This document shows, in pieces, positions 1 through 5,571 of a DNA stretch of 7,204 nt; within the stretch, counting starts at the first letter, position 1, and every line of letters begins with the position of its first letter. The translations under genes and the position numbers were made by a program. Below the pieces are notes generated by a model. That model was given only the letters and a program-made list of their open reading frames with translations. It was not told the DNA's origin and searched no databases. The stretch comes from Candidatus Kuenenia stuttgartensis (GTDB taxonomy: Bacteria > Planctomycetota > Planctomycetia > Isosphaerales > Isosphaeraceae). The stretch covers positions 1 to 7,204 of the forward strand of contig CAMCFM010000217.1 in NCBI GenBank assembly GCA_945874095.1, written 5' to 3'.

Positions 1-275
1 GCGTCGAAATAATGTAAGTGGATGTGGCCGTGGGTGTAATGATATTCAAATTCGGTGCGAAGCCGTAAAATGGTCACATCCATGCCCGTCTCTTCACGGG
101 CCTCGCGCAGGGCGGTTTCATCAGGCGATTCGCCCGGCTCGCACTTGCCGCCGGCGAATTCATAAACGCCTGGCATAGGCCCGCCCGGCGGACGTACTCG
201 GATCAGGAATTCGTTACCACGTCGAATAATGGCGATGGCAACGCGGGTCGGTTGTATTTCAGGATCGGTTTTCAT
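1..275 (-). CDS. Nudix hydrolase, MutT-like (3' end beyond window)
   Basis: This is a pyrophosphohydrolase of the Nudix superfamily, which cleaves nucleoside diphosphates linked to another moiety. The 91 codons visible start MKTDPEIQPTRVAIAIIRRG and contain a complete Nudix box at about residues 43-65. It reads G-K-C-E-P-G-E, seven residues, then R-E-A-R-E-E-T-G-M, so it fits G-x5-E-x7-R-E-U-x-E-E-x-G-U and the metal-binding glutamates are present. The preceding strand (AIAIIRRGNEFLIRVRP) is the usual first strand of the fold. The ATG at 275-273 overlaps the stop of the upstream zinc-ribbon gene as ATGA, which suggests translational coupling. The gene runs off the left edge, so its C-terminus and any substrate-specific residues are unseen. 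It could be an 8-oxo-dGTPase, an ADP-ribose pyrophosphatase or another Nudix enzyme; the sequence does not decide. The fold assignment is secure, the substrate is not. Confidence 0.92.
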   Translation of the reverse strand, partial: MKTDPEIQPTRVAIAIIRRGNEFLIRVRPPGGPMPGVYEFAGGKCEPGESPDETALREAREETGMDVTILRLRTEFEYHYTHGHIHLHYFD

Positions 276-592
276 TTTTGGCAGTTCGGGCATTCACCAT
301 AAATCCGGAAAGGCTTCATTTGACGCAGGTGACCGCAGTAGGGGCAAGCCTGCCCTTCGCCTTTGATGGAATGATAGGCTGAATCAAATAGAAGGATAAG
401 TACAAACAGGCCGGTTGCAATATAGACAAAAACCTGAACCATTTCTTCAGGCGATTCCAGAAAACCAGACTTATGCAACCCGGCCACGGCTGCCATTGCG
501 CCAAACATGGTGGGGATTAGGATCAGCCTGAGCCTTTTCCAGTCCATCGGTTGGAGACTTTCGATTATGAGGGGTTTACTGGTCGATGGCAA
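272..592 (-). CDS. Small membrane protein with C-terminal zinc ribbon
   Basis: This 106-aa protein is not assigned to a named family. It has two hydrophobic segments, about residues 21-39 and 51-69, which are likely transmembrane helices. A short loop carrying KSGFLESPEE lies between them. The C-terminus holds a zinc-ribbon knuckle pair, C83-P-Y-C86 and C101-P-N-C104, 14 residues apart, ending two residues after the last cysteine. The likely picture is an inner-membrane anchor with a small metal-binding tail; its partner is unknown. The longest frame starts with TTG at 592 and shows no clear Shine-Dalgarno sequence. An internal ATG at 547 (residue 16) is a reasonable alternative that keeps both helices. 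The gene begins 21 nt after the toxin stop and overlaps the Nudix gene as ATGA, so it probably shares a transcript with both. A real gene is supported by the paired cysteines and the coupling. Confidence 0.75.
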   Translation of the reverse strand: MPSTSKPLIIESLQPMDWKRLRLILIPTMFGAMAAVAGLHKSGFLESPEEMVQVFVYIATGLFVLILLFDSAYHSIKGEGQACPYCGHLRQMKPFRIYGECPNCQK

Positions 593-613
593 TGCATGGA
601 ATCAGTTCTGTAC

Positions 614-913
614 TCATTTCAATCGGGCTTGCAATTTCGCAGGCTCTTGTGACATATGAAATACAGCAAGTATCCAGACGTCTGGATTTCTGTATTCATA
701 AATCACGGCATAGGGATATTTTCGGATCAAGGCCCGGCGAAATGGTTTGCGTATTTCAGCGTACATTTCAGGAGATCGGACAATGGAATGAAAACACGCC
801 TCGAGGCGTACCATAAAATCCTCTCCCCGACCGATTCTCTGGCTTTCATACCAGTCATACGCTTGATCAACATCTCTCTCAGCTTCAGGTGAAAGAATCA
901 GATCAGCGGCCAT
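614..913 (-). CDS. Type II toxin, RelE/ParE superfamily
   Basis: This 99-aa protein is a toxin of the RelE/ParE superfamily. Members either cleave mRNA on the ribosome or poison DNA gyrase. The family pattern is clear: an N-terminal strand then a helix rich in charged residues (LSPEAERDVDQAYDWYESQ, residues 7-25), a second helix (EDFMVRLEACFHSIVRSPEM), then the core R59-R60-A-L-I-R64-K-Y-P-Y-A-V-I-Y-E-Y. It closes with W-I-L-A-V-F-H86 and a short tail. The basic residues at 59-65 and H86 occupy the usual active or partner-binding strand positions. The P-Y-A-V-I-Y and A-V-F-H signatures resemble the ParE branch, but the mode of action cannot be told from sequence. The ATG at 913 lies inside the antitoxin gene (11-nt overlap, 903-913), the usual arrangement for coupled toxin translation. 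Confidence 0.9.
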   Translation of the reverse strand: MAADLILSPEAERDVDQAYDWYESQRIGRGEDFMVRLEACFHSIVRSPEMYAEIRKPFRRALIRKYPYAVIYEYRNPDVWILAVFHMSQEPAKLQARLK

Positions 914-1127
914 ACTTGTTGCGAATCCTTCGTTTCACATCCTCCCACAAAACACCTGATGAAGGATTTTTTTCGAGATTTGCACGACGACGTTCCACTT
1001 CCCGGATTTGCCAATCGTGAATCGGTACGTTTTCACTATTCGCAGCGAGATCGTCCCATAAATCTTCCACAAGCTGGAGTTTCTCGGCTGGACTTAAATC
1101 AAATATCGATCGATCAACCTGACTCAT
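903..1127 (-). CDS. Antitoxin, TIGR02574-type addiction module component
   Basis: This is a 74-aa partner of the adjoining RelE/ParE toxin. The N-terminal stretch LSPAEKLQLVEDLWDDLA (residues 11-28) is the hallmark of the TIGR02574 addiction-module antidote family. The rest is a charged helix (REVERRRANLEKNP) and the common ending G-V-L-W-E-D-V-K-R-R-I-R. Antitoxins of this type wrap the toxin with their C-terminal helix. I chose the ATG at 1127 because GAGG (1134-1137) lies 6 nt upstream. A TTG at 1133 would add two residues but abuts that ribosome-binding site. The stop overlaps the toxin start by 11 nt. A 9-base inverted repeat, one arm covering this start codon and the other about 50 nt upstream, may be an autoregulatory operator, although no DNA-binding fold is obvious in the protein. 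Confidence 0.9.
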   Translation of the reverse strand: MSQVDRSIFDLSPAEKLQLVEDLWDDLAANSENVPIHDWQIREVERRRANLEKNPSSGVLWEDVKRRIRNKYGR

Positions 1128-1188
1128 ATGCAACCTCGCTCACAGTCATAGATCATAGGGACTTTTGAACGACCGATGTCATATGAGT
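1122..1188. promoter_or_regulatory. Inverted repeat flanking the toxin-antitoxin start, possible operator
   Basis: The sequence shows ACTCATATG at 1122-1130 and its exact complement CATATGAGT at 1180-1188, 49 bases apart. Each arm contains the palindrome CATATG. One arm covers the antitoxin start codon and the other lies upstream, where a minus-strand promoter would be expected. Type II modules usually bind such repeats to repress themselves. That this pair does so is inference, and a 9-base match could be chance. No convincing -35/-10 pair was found; TATGAT near the middle of the interval (minus strand) is the best -10 candidate. Confidence 0.35.
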
Positions 1189-1235
1189 ATATCCGTTTGA
1201 TTGTCGAAATGTCCAAACGTCATCAGCGTCTTACG

Positions 1236-1274
1236 AAGAAAAAGAGCAGGGATGGAATAACCCATCTCTGCTCT
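1236..1274 (-). terminator. Rho-independent terminator of the epimerase operon
   Basis: On the minus strand a stem formed by 1274-1262 and 1255-1243 has 12 pairs with a single A-C mismatch (1267/1250) and a 6-nt loop. It is followed directly by TTTTCTT (1242-1236). It begins 26 nt downstream of the epimerase stop, so it closes the 1301-4325 transcription unit and separates it from the toxin-antitoxin operon. On the plus strand the hairpin is not followed by a T run, so it acts in one direction. Confidence 0.85.
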
Positions 1275-1300
1275 ATGAAAGAGTTTATCAGCGCAACGAT

Positions 1301-2149
1301 TCAAACTCCGGCGTTCTTCTTGATAAACGCCAGCCCTTCGCGGGCCAGTTGCATGGAATCAGGGAAAATGTCGCGCCAGATCTTTGTGGCGGCGGCAATG
1401 TTCGGCAGGGCTGAACCGAAGGCTTCAATCGTCAGATAACCACTGTAATTAGAGGCTTTCACGGCGGCCCAGAACTCGTCCCAGTGGATCTGGCCGGTGC
1501 CGGGAATTCCGCGGTCGTTTTCCGAGATGTGGATGTGGCAGACGTGCTCTTTGCAGCTATTGAAGGCCCCGGCCTGGGACTTTTCTTCAATATTGGCATG
1601 AAACGTGTCGAACATCATCTTGCATGATGGATGGTCCACAGCCTTGACATAACGGGCTGTTTGAGCGGCTGTGGTCAGCAGGTAAATTTCAAATCGGTTG
1701 AGATATTCCACACCCAGTTGAATTTTACGAGCAGAGGCTTCAGCAGCCACCTTTCTCATGGTTTCCACACCATGCTGAAATTCGGTTTCGGTCGGGAATG
1801 AGCCCGAGAATTCGCCGATGGCTGAATGGTAAGGGCCGACCAGTGTTTCGCAGCCAAATTCAGCAGCACAGTCGAGCACCTTTTTGAGGTGATCCACAGC
1901 GGCCTGACGAATTTTAGGGTCGGGCGAAATCGGGTTCGTATCAGCACCCACGACGGTCACGGCGGTACAGCCAAGGCCTTCGTCTTTCAGGAGTTGGCCA
2001 AGCCACTTGTATTTCTTGGGATCTTCGACGTCGAATAGGGGAACTTCAATCGAGTCGTATCCGATCGATTTCAATTCTTTAATGACAGGGATATGGGCTT
2101 CGGTTACGATATCGGCCCACAGTAGCAGGTTCATTCCGGTTTTGAGCAT
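1301..2149 (-). CDS. Sugar epimerase, D-tagatose/D-psicose 3-epimerase family
   Basis: This 282-aa TIM-barrel protein of the xylose-isomerase-like (AP endonuclease 2) superfamily starts MLKTGMNLLLWADIV. The residues known from D-tagatose 3-epimerase are all present with a constant offset of four: E148, E154, D181, H184, H207, R213 and E242 here match E152, E158, D185, H188, H211, R217 and E246 there. Visible motifs are VEYLNRFE (147-154), MMFDTFHANIEE (178-189), HIHISENDRGIPGTG (205-219) and LTIEAFG (239-245). E148, D181, H207 and E242 bind the metal, and the two glutamates act as acid/base in C3 epimerisation of ketohexoses. The exact substrate here is not determined. The frame is open to 2278, but that extension would overlap the PIN gene and does not fit the family, so the ATG at 2149 is preferred; it gives the normal family length. 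The gene starts 53 nt after the PIN stop and is probably the last of a four-gene operon ended by the hairpin at 1243-1274. Confidence 0.93.
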   Translation of the reverse strand: MLKTGMNLLLWADIVTEAHIPVIKELKSIGYDSIEVPLFDVEDPKKYKWLGQLLKDEGLGCTAVTVVGADTNPISPDPKIRQAAVDHLKKVLDCAAEFGCETLVGPYHSAIGEFSGSFPTETEFQHGVETMRKVAAEASARKIQLGVEYLNRFEIYLLTTAAQTARYVKAVDHPSCKMMFDTFHANIEEKSQAGAFNSCKEHVCHIHISENDRGIPGTGQIHWDEFWAAVKASNYSGYLTIEAFGSALPNIAAATKIWRDIFPDSMQLAREGLAFIKKNAGV

Positions 2150-2202
2150 GACAGTTTCGAGGCTCCCGTTTTGGGTGAGGGTGATGAGGGACAGAATTTG
2201 AA

Positions 2203-2619
2203 TCAGGAACGTGGAAAGTTGATATCCGCAGTAGAAATCAGCAGCCTTAAACGCTTGCAAATCGATGCGATCAGACAATCACCCAATTGACGGCGTTTCT
2301 GGTTCTGAGGGATACGTTCTGCAAGGCTCAATGCATTTGACCAATCTTCAGATCGAATTTCGCCACCATCTGCGAATTGAAATTTCAAGAGAAAGTCCTT
2401 GGCAAATTGCATTTCCAGATGATACGTAAATCCACAGAGAAATTCGATTCCTATGGGTGTTAGAATCAGGTTTGACGATTCCATTTTGATCAATCGATCC
2501 GCCCAAAGATGAACGGTTACACGTGTGACTTGATCCCAATTCGCATTTTGACTCATGCGTCGCCAATGATTGATCAGGATATTGGTATCGATCACGCGCC
2601 TTGAATGTGAGATTTGCAT
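2203..2619 (-). CDS. PIN-domain nuclease, VapC-like
   Basis: This 138-aa PIN-fold protein is probably a Mg-dependent ribonuclease. The acidic quartet of PIN nucleases is visible: D11 in V-I-D-T-N-I-L-I, E59 in I-E-F-L-C-G, D114 in L-G-D-C-L-I-A-S-I and D132 in I-S-T-A-D-I-N-F. N13 and the S/T before the last aspartate are also typical. Length and motif spacing match VapC-type toxins. The frame is open to 2664, but the ATG at 2619 overlaps the upstream stop as TGATG, so I take that as the start. The partner in the usual antitoxin position is not a recognisable VapB, AbrB or ribbon-helix-helix protein but the unknown 154-aa protein. Codons 103-108 (RIPQNQ region) look ordinary and the frame is intact. 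Function as a toxin is inferred from the family and gene order. Confidence 0.85.
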   Translation of the reverse strand: MQISHSRRVIDTNILINHWRRMSQNANWDQVTRVTVHLWADRLIKMESSNLILTPIGIEFLCGFTYHLEMQFAKDFLLKFQFADGGEIRSEDWSNALSLAERIPQNQKRRQLGDCLIASICKRLRLLISTADINFPRS

Positions 2620-3083
2620 CAAACCACCGTCAATTGCTTCAAGCTGCCAAGATATTCCAGCCAATGGTGTGCAAATCCATGGATTTCGTTCATCAACTGG
2701 CGACTTGATATGCGATTTGAGGCGCGGCAGACCAGTTCAATCTCATACCCATCAGAGAGTTCAGGAAAATTCTTCCAAAGTACCGGCGATTCAAAATCAA
2801 CGCCTGCGCCCATGGAATTCGCAAGCTGATTCAAACCATGCTGGATTGATGCCTGCAATTTCAAGAGCTCGTTTTTGGTCTGATCCGGGTCCGAAGAATC
2901 GATTGGATTTGGTGATTGAATCGTTAAGTCAATGTACCAATCCAAAACCATCGACAGGTCGTCGTCGGAAGTCTCTGAAGGCCAGCTTTGAATCAGCCCG
3001 AACTGAGGCTCTCCATTGAGTTCCAGCCCGGACCGAATCGAACCGTCACGTCTCTGCTGACGATAGAAAGTGATCTCGGTCAT
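2619..3083 (-). CDS. Uncharacterised 154-aa protein coupled to a PIN nuclease
   Basis: I do not recognise a named family. The protein begins MTEITFYRQQRRDGSIRSGL, a beta-rich opening in which a strand carries R-R-D-G-S-I-R-S-G-L-E-L-N-G. An acidic linker follows (SETSDDDLSM, then SSDPDQTKNE), then an amphipathic helix around residues 70-90 (LLKLQASIQHGLNQLANSM). The C-terminal part has Y113-E-I-E-L-V-C-R and a helix ending H-H-W-L-E-Y-L. No signal peptide, membrane helix or DNA-binding motif is evident. I chose the ATG at 3083 because GAGG (3092-3095) lies 8 nt upstream; an ATG at 3107 would add eight residues and has no such site. The stop overlaps the PIN start as TGATG, so the two are probably made in fixed ratio. 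A role as antitoxin or accessory of the PIN protein is inference from that coupling alone. The gene starts 93 nt after the oxidoreductase stop. Confidence 0.72.
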   Translation of the reverse strand: MTEITFYRQQRRDGSIRSGLELNGEPQFGLIQSWPSETSDDDLSMVLDWYIDLTIQSPNPIDSSDPDQTKNELLKLQASIQHGLNQLANSMGAGVDFESPVLWKNFPELSDGYEIELVCRASNRISSRQLMNEIHGFAHHWLEYLGSLKQLTVV

Positions 3084-3091
3084 GGCCTGAA

Positions 3092-3095
3092 CCTC
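3092..3095 (-). promoter_or_regulatory. Ribosome binding site fixing the start of the unknown gene
   Basis: GAGG on the minus strand lies 8 nt before the ATG at 3083, while the upstream in-frame ATG at 3107 has only AT-rich sequence before it. This favours the shorter product. Confidence 0.55.
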
Positions 3096-3176
3096 GTTTT
3101 TTTTCATTTTATCAGAAGGCTGAAACTGGATGCTGGTGACCCACTGAATAAGCGAGCCACCAGCTCACCAATCTCA

Positions 3177-4325
3177 TTATACCTTGACATCTTCCCAGCT
3201 GCGACCCTTGGCCGAGGCCAGCACAGCGTCGCAAACAGCCTGGGTTTCCAGGGCTTCGCGGAAGGTCGGGCTGGTCGATTTGCCGTGCTCCACATTCGCC
3301 AGGAAATCGGCCACCTGATGCACAAACGTATGCTCGTAGCCGATTTGAAGGCCTGGAACCCACCAATGCTTCATATAAGGATGGTCGCCATCGGTCACGT
3401 GAATGCTCTTCCAGCCGCGAATCTGGCCTTCGTCCTTATAGTCGAAGTATTCGAGACGGTGAAGGTCGTGCAGGTCCCAGCGGATCGAGGCGTTTTCGCC
3501 GTTGATCTCAAGCGTATACAAAGCCTTGTGTCCACGAGCATAACGCGTGGACTCAAACAGGCCCAGAGAGCCGTTGGAGAAGTGGCATAAGAAGGCACAG
3601 GCATCGTCAATGCTGACCTTCTCGACCTTGCCCGTGAGCGTGTGGGTGCGCTCTTTGACGAACGTTTCCGTCATGGCCGAAACATCGCTGATCGAACCAT
3701 TCAGCCAGAGGGCTGTATCGATGCAGTGGGCCAGCAGGTCGCCGGTCACTCCGGAGCCAGCTGCAGCGGCGTCCAAACGCCAGAGGGCCGTTCCACCTTG
3801 TGGGAGGTCGGCATTGATGGTCCAATCCTGGAGGAAGTTGGCTCGGTAGTGGAAGACCTTGCCCAGGCGGCCTTCGTCGATCAGCTTTTTGGCCAATGTG
3901 ACGGCAGGCACGCGGCGATAGTTGTACCAGACGGTGTTCAAAACGCCGGCCGATTCGACGGCTTCGACCATCTTGTGGCCTTCGGCTGTGTTCATCGAAA
4001 GTGGCTTTTCGCAGAGGATCATCTTGCCGGCCTTGGCGGCGGCGATGGCGATCTCGGCATGGCTGTTGTTGGGCGTGCAGATATCAATGGCGTCGATATC
4101 CTTGCGCTCAATCAACTTGCGCCAATCGGTCTCGATCGACTCATAGCCCCACTGGTCGGCAAAGGCTTGGGTGCCTTCGGCGCTGCGGCCACAGACGGCC
4201 TTCAGAACGGGCCTGTAAGCCAGTTCGGGGAAGAAGTCGTTGACGCGTTTGTAGCCGTTGGTGTGCGTCCGGCCCATGAAGCCGTAGCCGACCAGGCCGA
4301 TGTTCAGAGGTTTCTTGCTGCTCAT
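3177..4325 (-). CDS. Gfo/Idh/MocA family NAD(P)-dependent oxidoreductase
   Basis: This 382-aa cytoplasmic dehydrogenase belongs to the family of glucose-fructose oxidoreductase and inositol 2-dehydrogenase. The N-terminal Rossmann domain shows the dinucleotide motif G13-Y-G15-F-M-G18 after the first strand. C-T-P-N-N-S-H-A follows at 83-90, and the family E-K-P motif is at 106-108, where the lysine contacts cofactor and substrate. The C-terminal alpha/beta domain carries T-G-D196-L-L-A-H200-C-I-D203, whose histidine and aspartates correspond to the catalytic and substrate-binding positions. Length is normal for the family. The ATG at 4325 begins MSSKKPLNIGLVGYG, so little precedes the first strand, which supports this start; AGGGA lies about 13 nt upstream. 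It is the first gene of the apparent operon with the epimerase. Oxidation of a sugar or polyol at a carbon the epimerase also handles would be consistent, but the substrate is unknown. Confidence 0.93.
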   Translation of the reverse strand: MSSKKPLNIGLVGYGFMGRTHTNGYKRVNDFFPELAYRPVLKAVCGRSAEGTQAFADQWGYESIETDWRKLIERKDIDAIDICTPNNSHAEIAIAAAKAGKMILCEKPLSMNTAEGHKMVEAVESAGVLNTVWYNYRRVPAVTLAKKLIDEGRLGKVFHYRANFLQDWTINADLPQGGTALWRLDAAAAGSGVTGDLLAHCIDTALWLNGSISDVSAMTETFVKERTHTLTGKVEKVSIDDACAFLCHFSNGSLGLFESTRYARGHKALYTLEINGENASIRWDLHDLHRLEYFDYKDEGQIRGWKSIHVTDGDHPYMKHWWVPGLQIGYEHTFVHQVADFLANVEHGKSTSPTFREALETQAVCDAVLASAKGRSWEDVKV

Positions 4326-4592
4326 TGGATTTTGGTGATCCCTGGTTTTTGACTTGAGTGGAGACTTTGGGGAATGACCTACGATTTTTACGATCTGCCC
4401 CAGTCAGGTCAAGCATTTCATGCAGCAAATCTTGATATTGGTCACAACTAAAGGTCTGGTTCGCGGCAGCATGGCTGGATTCAATCGCGGACAAGAAGCC
4501 TGACCGGCAGGCGAATCTCGGGCATTTCGATCATTCCAGTTTGAAATGATTGATCCCCAGAAACCATGTGCTCGGAAAAGTTAGACCCTGAT
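4326..4592. other. Intergenic region, nothing recognised
   Basis: This 267-nt gap separates the oxidoreductase from the end of the decayed DUF1559 gene. A promoter for the 1301-4325 operon must lie here or further upstream, but no -35/-10 pair stands out. A short imperfect inverted repeat (ATCATT and AATGAT near 4529-4551) has no T run and is not called a terminator. One minus-strand frame is open across part of the gap, but its continuation is only the shadow of the oxidoreductase. Confidence 0.5.
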
Positions 4593-5243
4593 TCAGTACT
4601 CATCATTCGAAAGAGGCTCTCCGCCTGCTTTTGAACCCAGTGCCCGCCAGACTTGCAAAGCAACGCCATTGCGTACAAAACGAACGGAGCCATCGGCCAA
4701 GCCGACATTGACTCCTCCTGGATGTTGTGAACGTGCTGACGCCATGCTTACAATATCTACACCATTGTTTCCAATGCAGTCTACAAATGGCATATTGATG
4801 CCTGAGACATGGTTATATGTCGTTGTTGTCGGAGATCCAAAAAGCCATGTTAGGCCTGATTTCGTCTCAAAAGCGACGAATTCAGCGTTTGGATCAAGGC
4901 AGATTTCCGTAAAGCCGTCAATTGAAATTCGATAGTCAATAGGTTGGTTCAATTTCAAAGTGTGTCGACTCGAGTCAAAAATTCCGGAAGAATCGTCACC
5001 TCTTAGCTTTTCGCAGGCGAGTACCGTATTGCTTAATCCATCAGTCACACTCGAAAGCGAAGCTGTATGGATAGCCCGATAGACCGCGTTACTGTAAACG
5101 TGAATTACAGTCGCTGGGCCAGCAAATCTTGAATTTGCATCAGTATACGTGTTAGGTAAAGAACCTGCATTTGAGCGGATGTTCGTTCCCGCCGATAGTC
5201 TCGATTGTTGTCTTGTATCTGAAGGGCAAAGAAAAACTTTCAT
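4593..5243 (-). CDS. DUF1559 protein, C-terminal part (5'-truncated, likely pseudogene)
   Basis: The 216 codons from the ATG at 5243 form the C-terminal two thirds of a DUF1559 protein, a large planctomycete family with a type IV pilin-like N-terminus. The family marks are F-L-C-P-S-D (4-9), V-T-D-G-L-S-N-T (66-73), T-W-L-F-G-S-P-T-T-T (132-141), and the C-terminal H174-X9-D184-G185 followed by S-V-R-F-V, then W-R-A-L-G-S. The intact families run about 300 residues or more and begin with a cleavage site and hydrophobic helix (GFTLIELLVVIAII type); neither is here. The ATG is internal: the homologous reading N-L-T-A-R-T-T-S continues directly upstream of it until a TAA at 5282-5280. Without the N-terminal helix the product would not be exported or assembled normally. 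It is therefore probably non-functional, although the open part has kept its motifs, which suggests recent decay. No terminator was found after 4593. Confidence 0.82.
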   Translation of the reverse strand: MKVFLCPSDTRQQSRLSAGTNIRSNAGSLPNTYTDANSRFAGPATVIHVYSNAVYRAIHTASLSSVTDGLSNTVLACEKLRGDDSSGIFDSSRHTLKLNQPIDYRISIDGFTEICLDPNAEFVAFETKSGLTWLFGSPTTTTYNHVSGINMPFVDCIGNNGVDIVSMASARSQHPGGVNVGLADGSVRFVRNGVALQVWRALGSKAGGEPLSNDEY

Positions 5244-5372
5244 AGATGTTGTGCGGGCAGTCAGATTAGAAAGCTCCCATTATTTATTTATTTCCATGTC
5301 ATCAACTTGCGGATCCCTGACAGACACATCGAAATTAATTGTATCATACAATGAACTTTTCTCGAGATTTTG
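5244..5372 (-). pseudogene. DUF1559 upstream remnant with in-frame stops
   Basis: Reading the minus strand in the same frame as the open DUF1559 segment, codons from 5372 give Q-N-L-E-K-S-S-L-Y-D-T-I-N-F-D-V-S-V. This matches the usual family segment 'LEQ..LY..INF'. After 30 codons a TAA (5282-5280) interrupts, then W-E-L-S-N-L-T-A-R-T-T-S leads into the ATG at 5243 and F-L-C-P-S-D. A second TAA (5375-5373), next to a run of T, ends the recognisable homology. Homology on both sides of the stop in one frame shows a nonsense mutation and not a different gene. Further upstream I cannot recognise the N-terminal pilin-like helix in any frame. Confidence 0.75.
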
Positions 5373-5571
5373 TTAAAAAACCTTGGGAATCTCTTCCGGA
5401 ACCGGATCACTTGCAAAGATTCTAGCTGAGGAACCAGGAAAAATGCTCGAAGTGATTGACATTCAATCGGGATTTCGGTAATCATATACCTTCTGTTGAT
5501 TCTGATTGTTGATCCTAAAATTGATTCGATTGATTCCAACATCACGAGTCATTTGCCAAATGGAGTCCGAA
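5373..5571. other. AT-rich junction upstream of the PEP-CTERM gene
   Basis: These 199 nt lie between the DUF1559 remnant (minus) and the PEP-CTERM gene (plus). G+C by hand count over 5281-5520 is about 37%, well below the PEP-CTERM gene. The minus strand may hold unrecognisable DUF1559 debris. The plus strand must hold the leader of the PEP-CTERM gene, but no convincing promoter is visible. No terminal repeats or transposase fragments were seen. Confidence 0.4.
5562..5565 (+). promoter_or_regulatory. Ribosome binding site fixing the PEP-CTERM start
   Basis: GGAG lies 6 nt before the ATG at 5572. It favours that start over the in-frame ATG at 5560 (which overlaps the GGAG) and the TTG at 5506. 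The resulting N-terminus is a clean signal peptide. Confidence 0.55.

Noticed and set aside
2150..2278. N-terminal extension of the epimerase to 2278
   Set aside because: It would overlap the PIN gene by 76 nt and adds 43 residues before the family's normal first strand.
2570..3019. Plus-strand open frame opposite the unknown 154-aa gene
   Set aside because: The minus-strand reading has a ribosome-binding site and TGATG coupling to the PIN gene. The plus-strand product has no domain-like features.
3132..3164. Inverted repeat GCTGGTG / CACCAGC after the oxidoreductase stop
   Set aside because: The stem is only 7 bp with a 19-nt loop and no T run follows on the minus strand, so I do not call a terminator. 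A weak attenuator or mRNA-stability hairpin is possible.
3642..4352. Long plus-strand open frame of 236 codons opposite the oxidoreductase
   Set aside because: It is antisense to a gene with clear Rossmann, EKP and catalytic motifs. Its translation has no recognisable domain and reflects codon bias of the opposite strand.
4141..4494. Minus-strand open frame reaching into the 4326-4592 gap
   Set aside because: Most of it is the oxidoreductase in another frame. The part in the gap has no recognisable domain or ribosome-binding site.
5338..5352. Palindrome ATTGTAT-C-ATACAAT as a possible operator
   Set aside because: It lies within recognisable DUF1559 coding remnant (L-Y-D-T-I) in an AT-rich stretch, so it is most simply chance.
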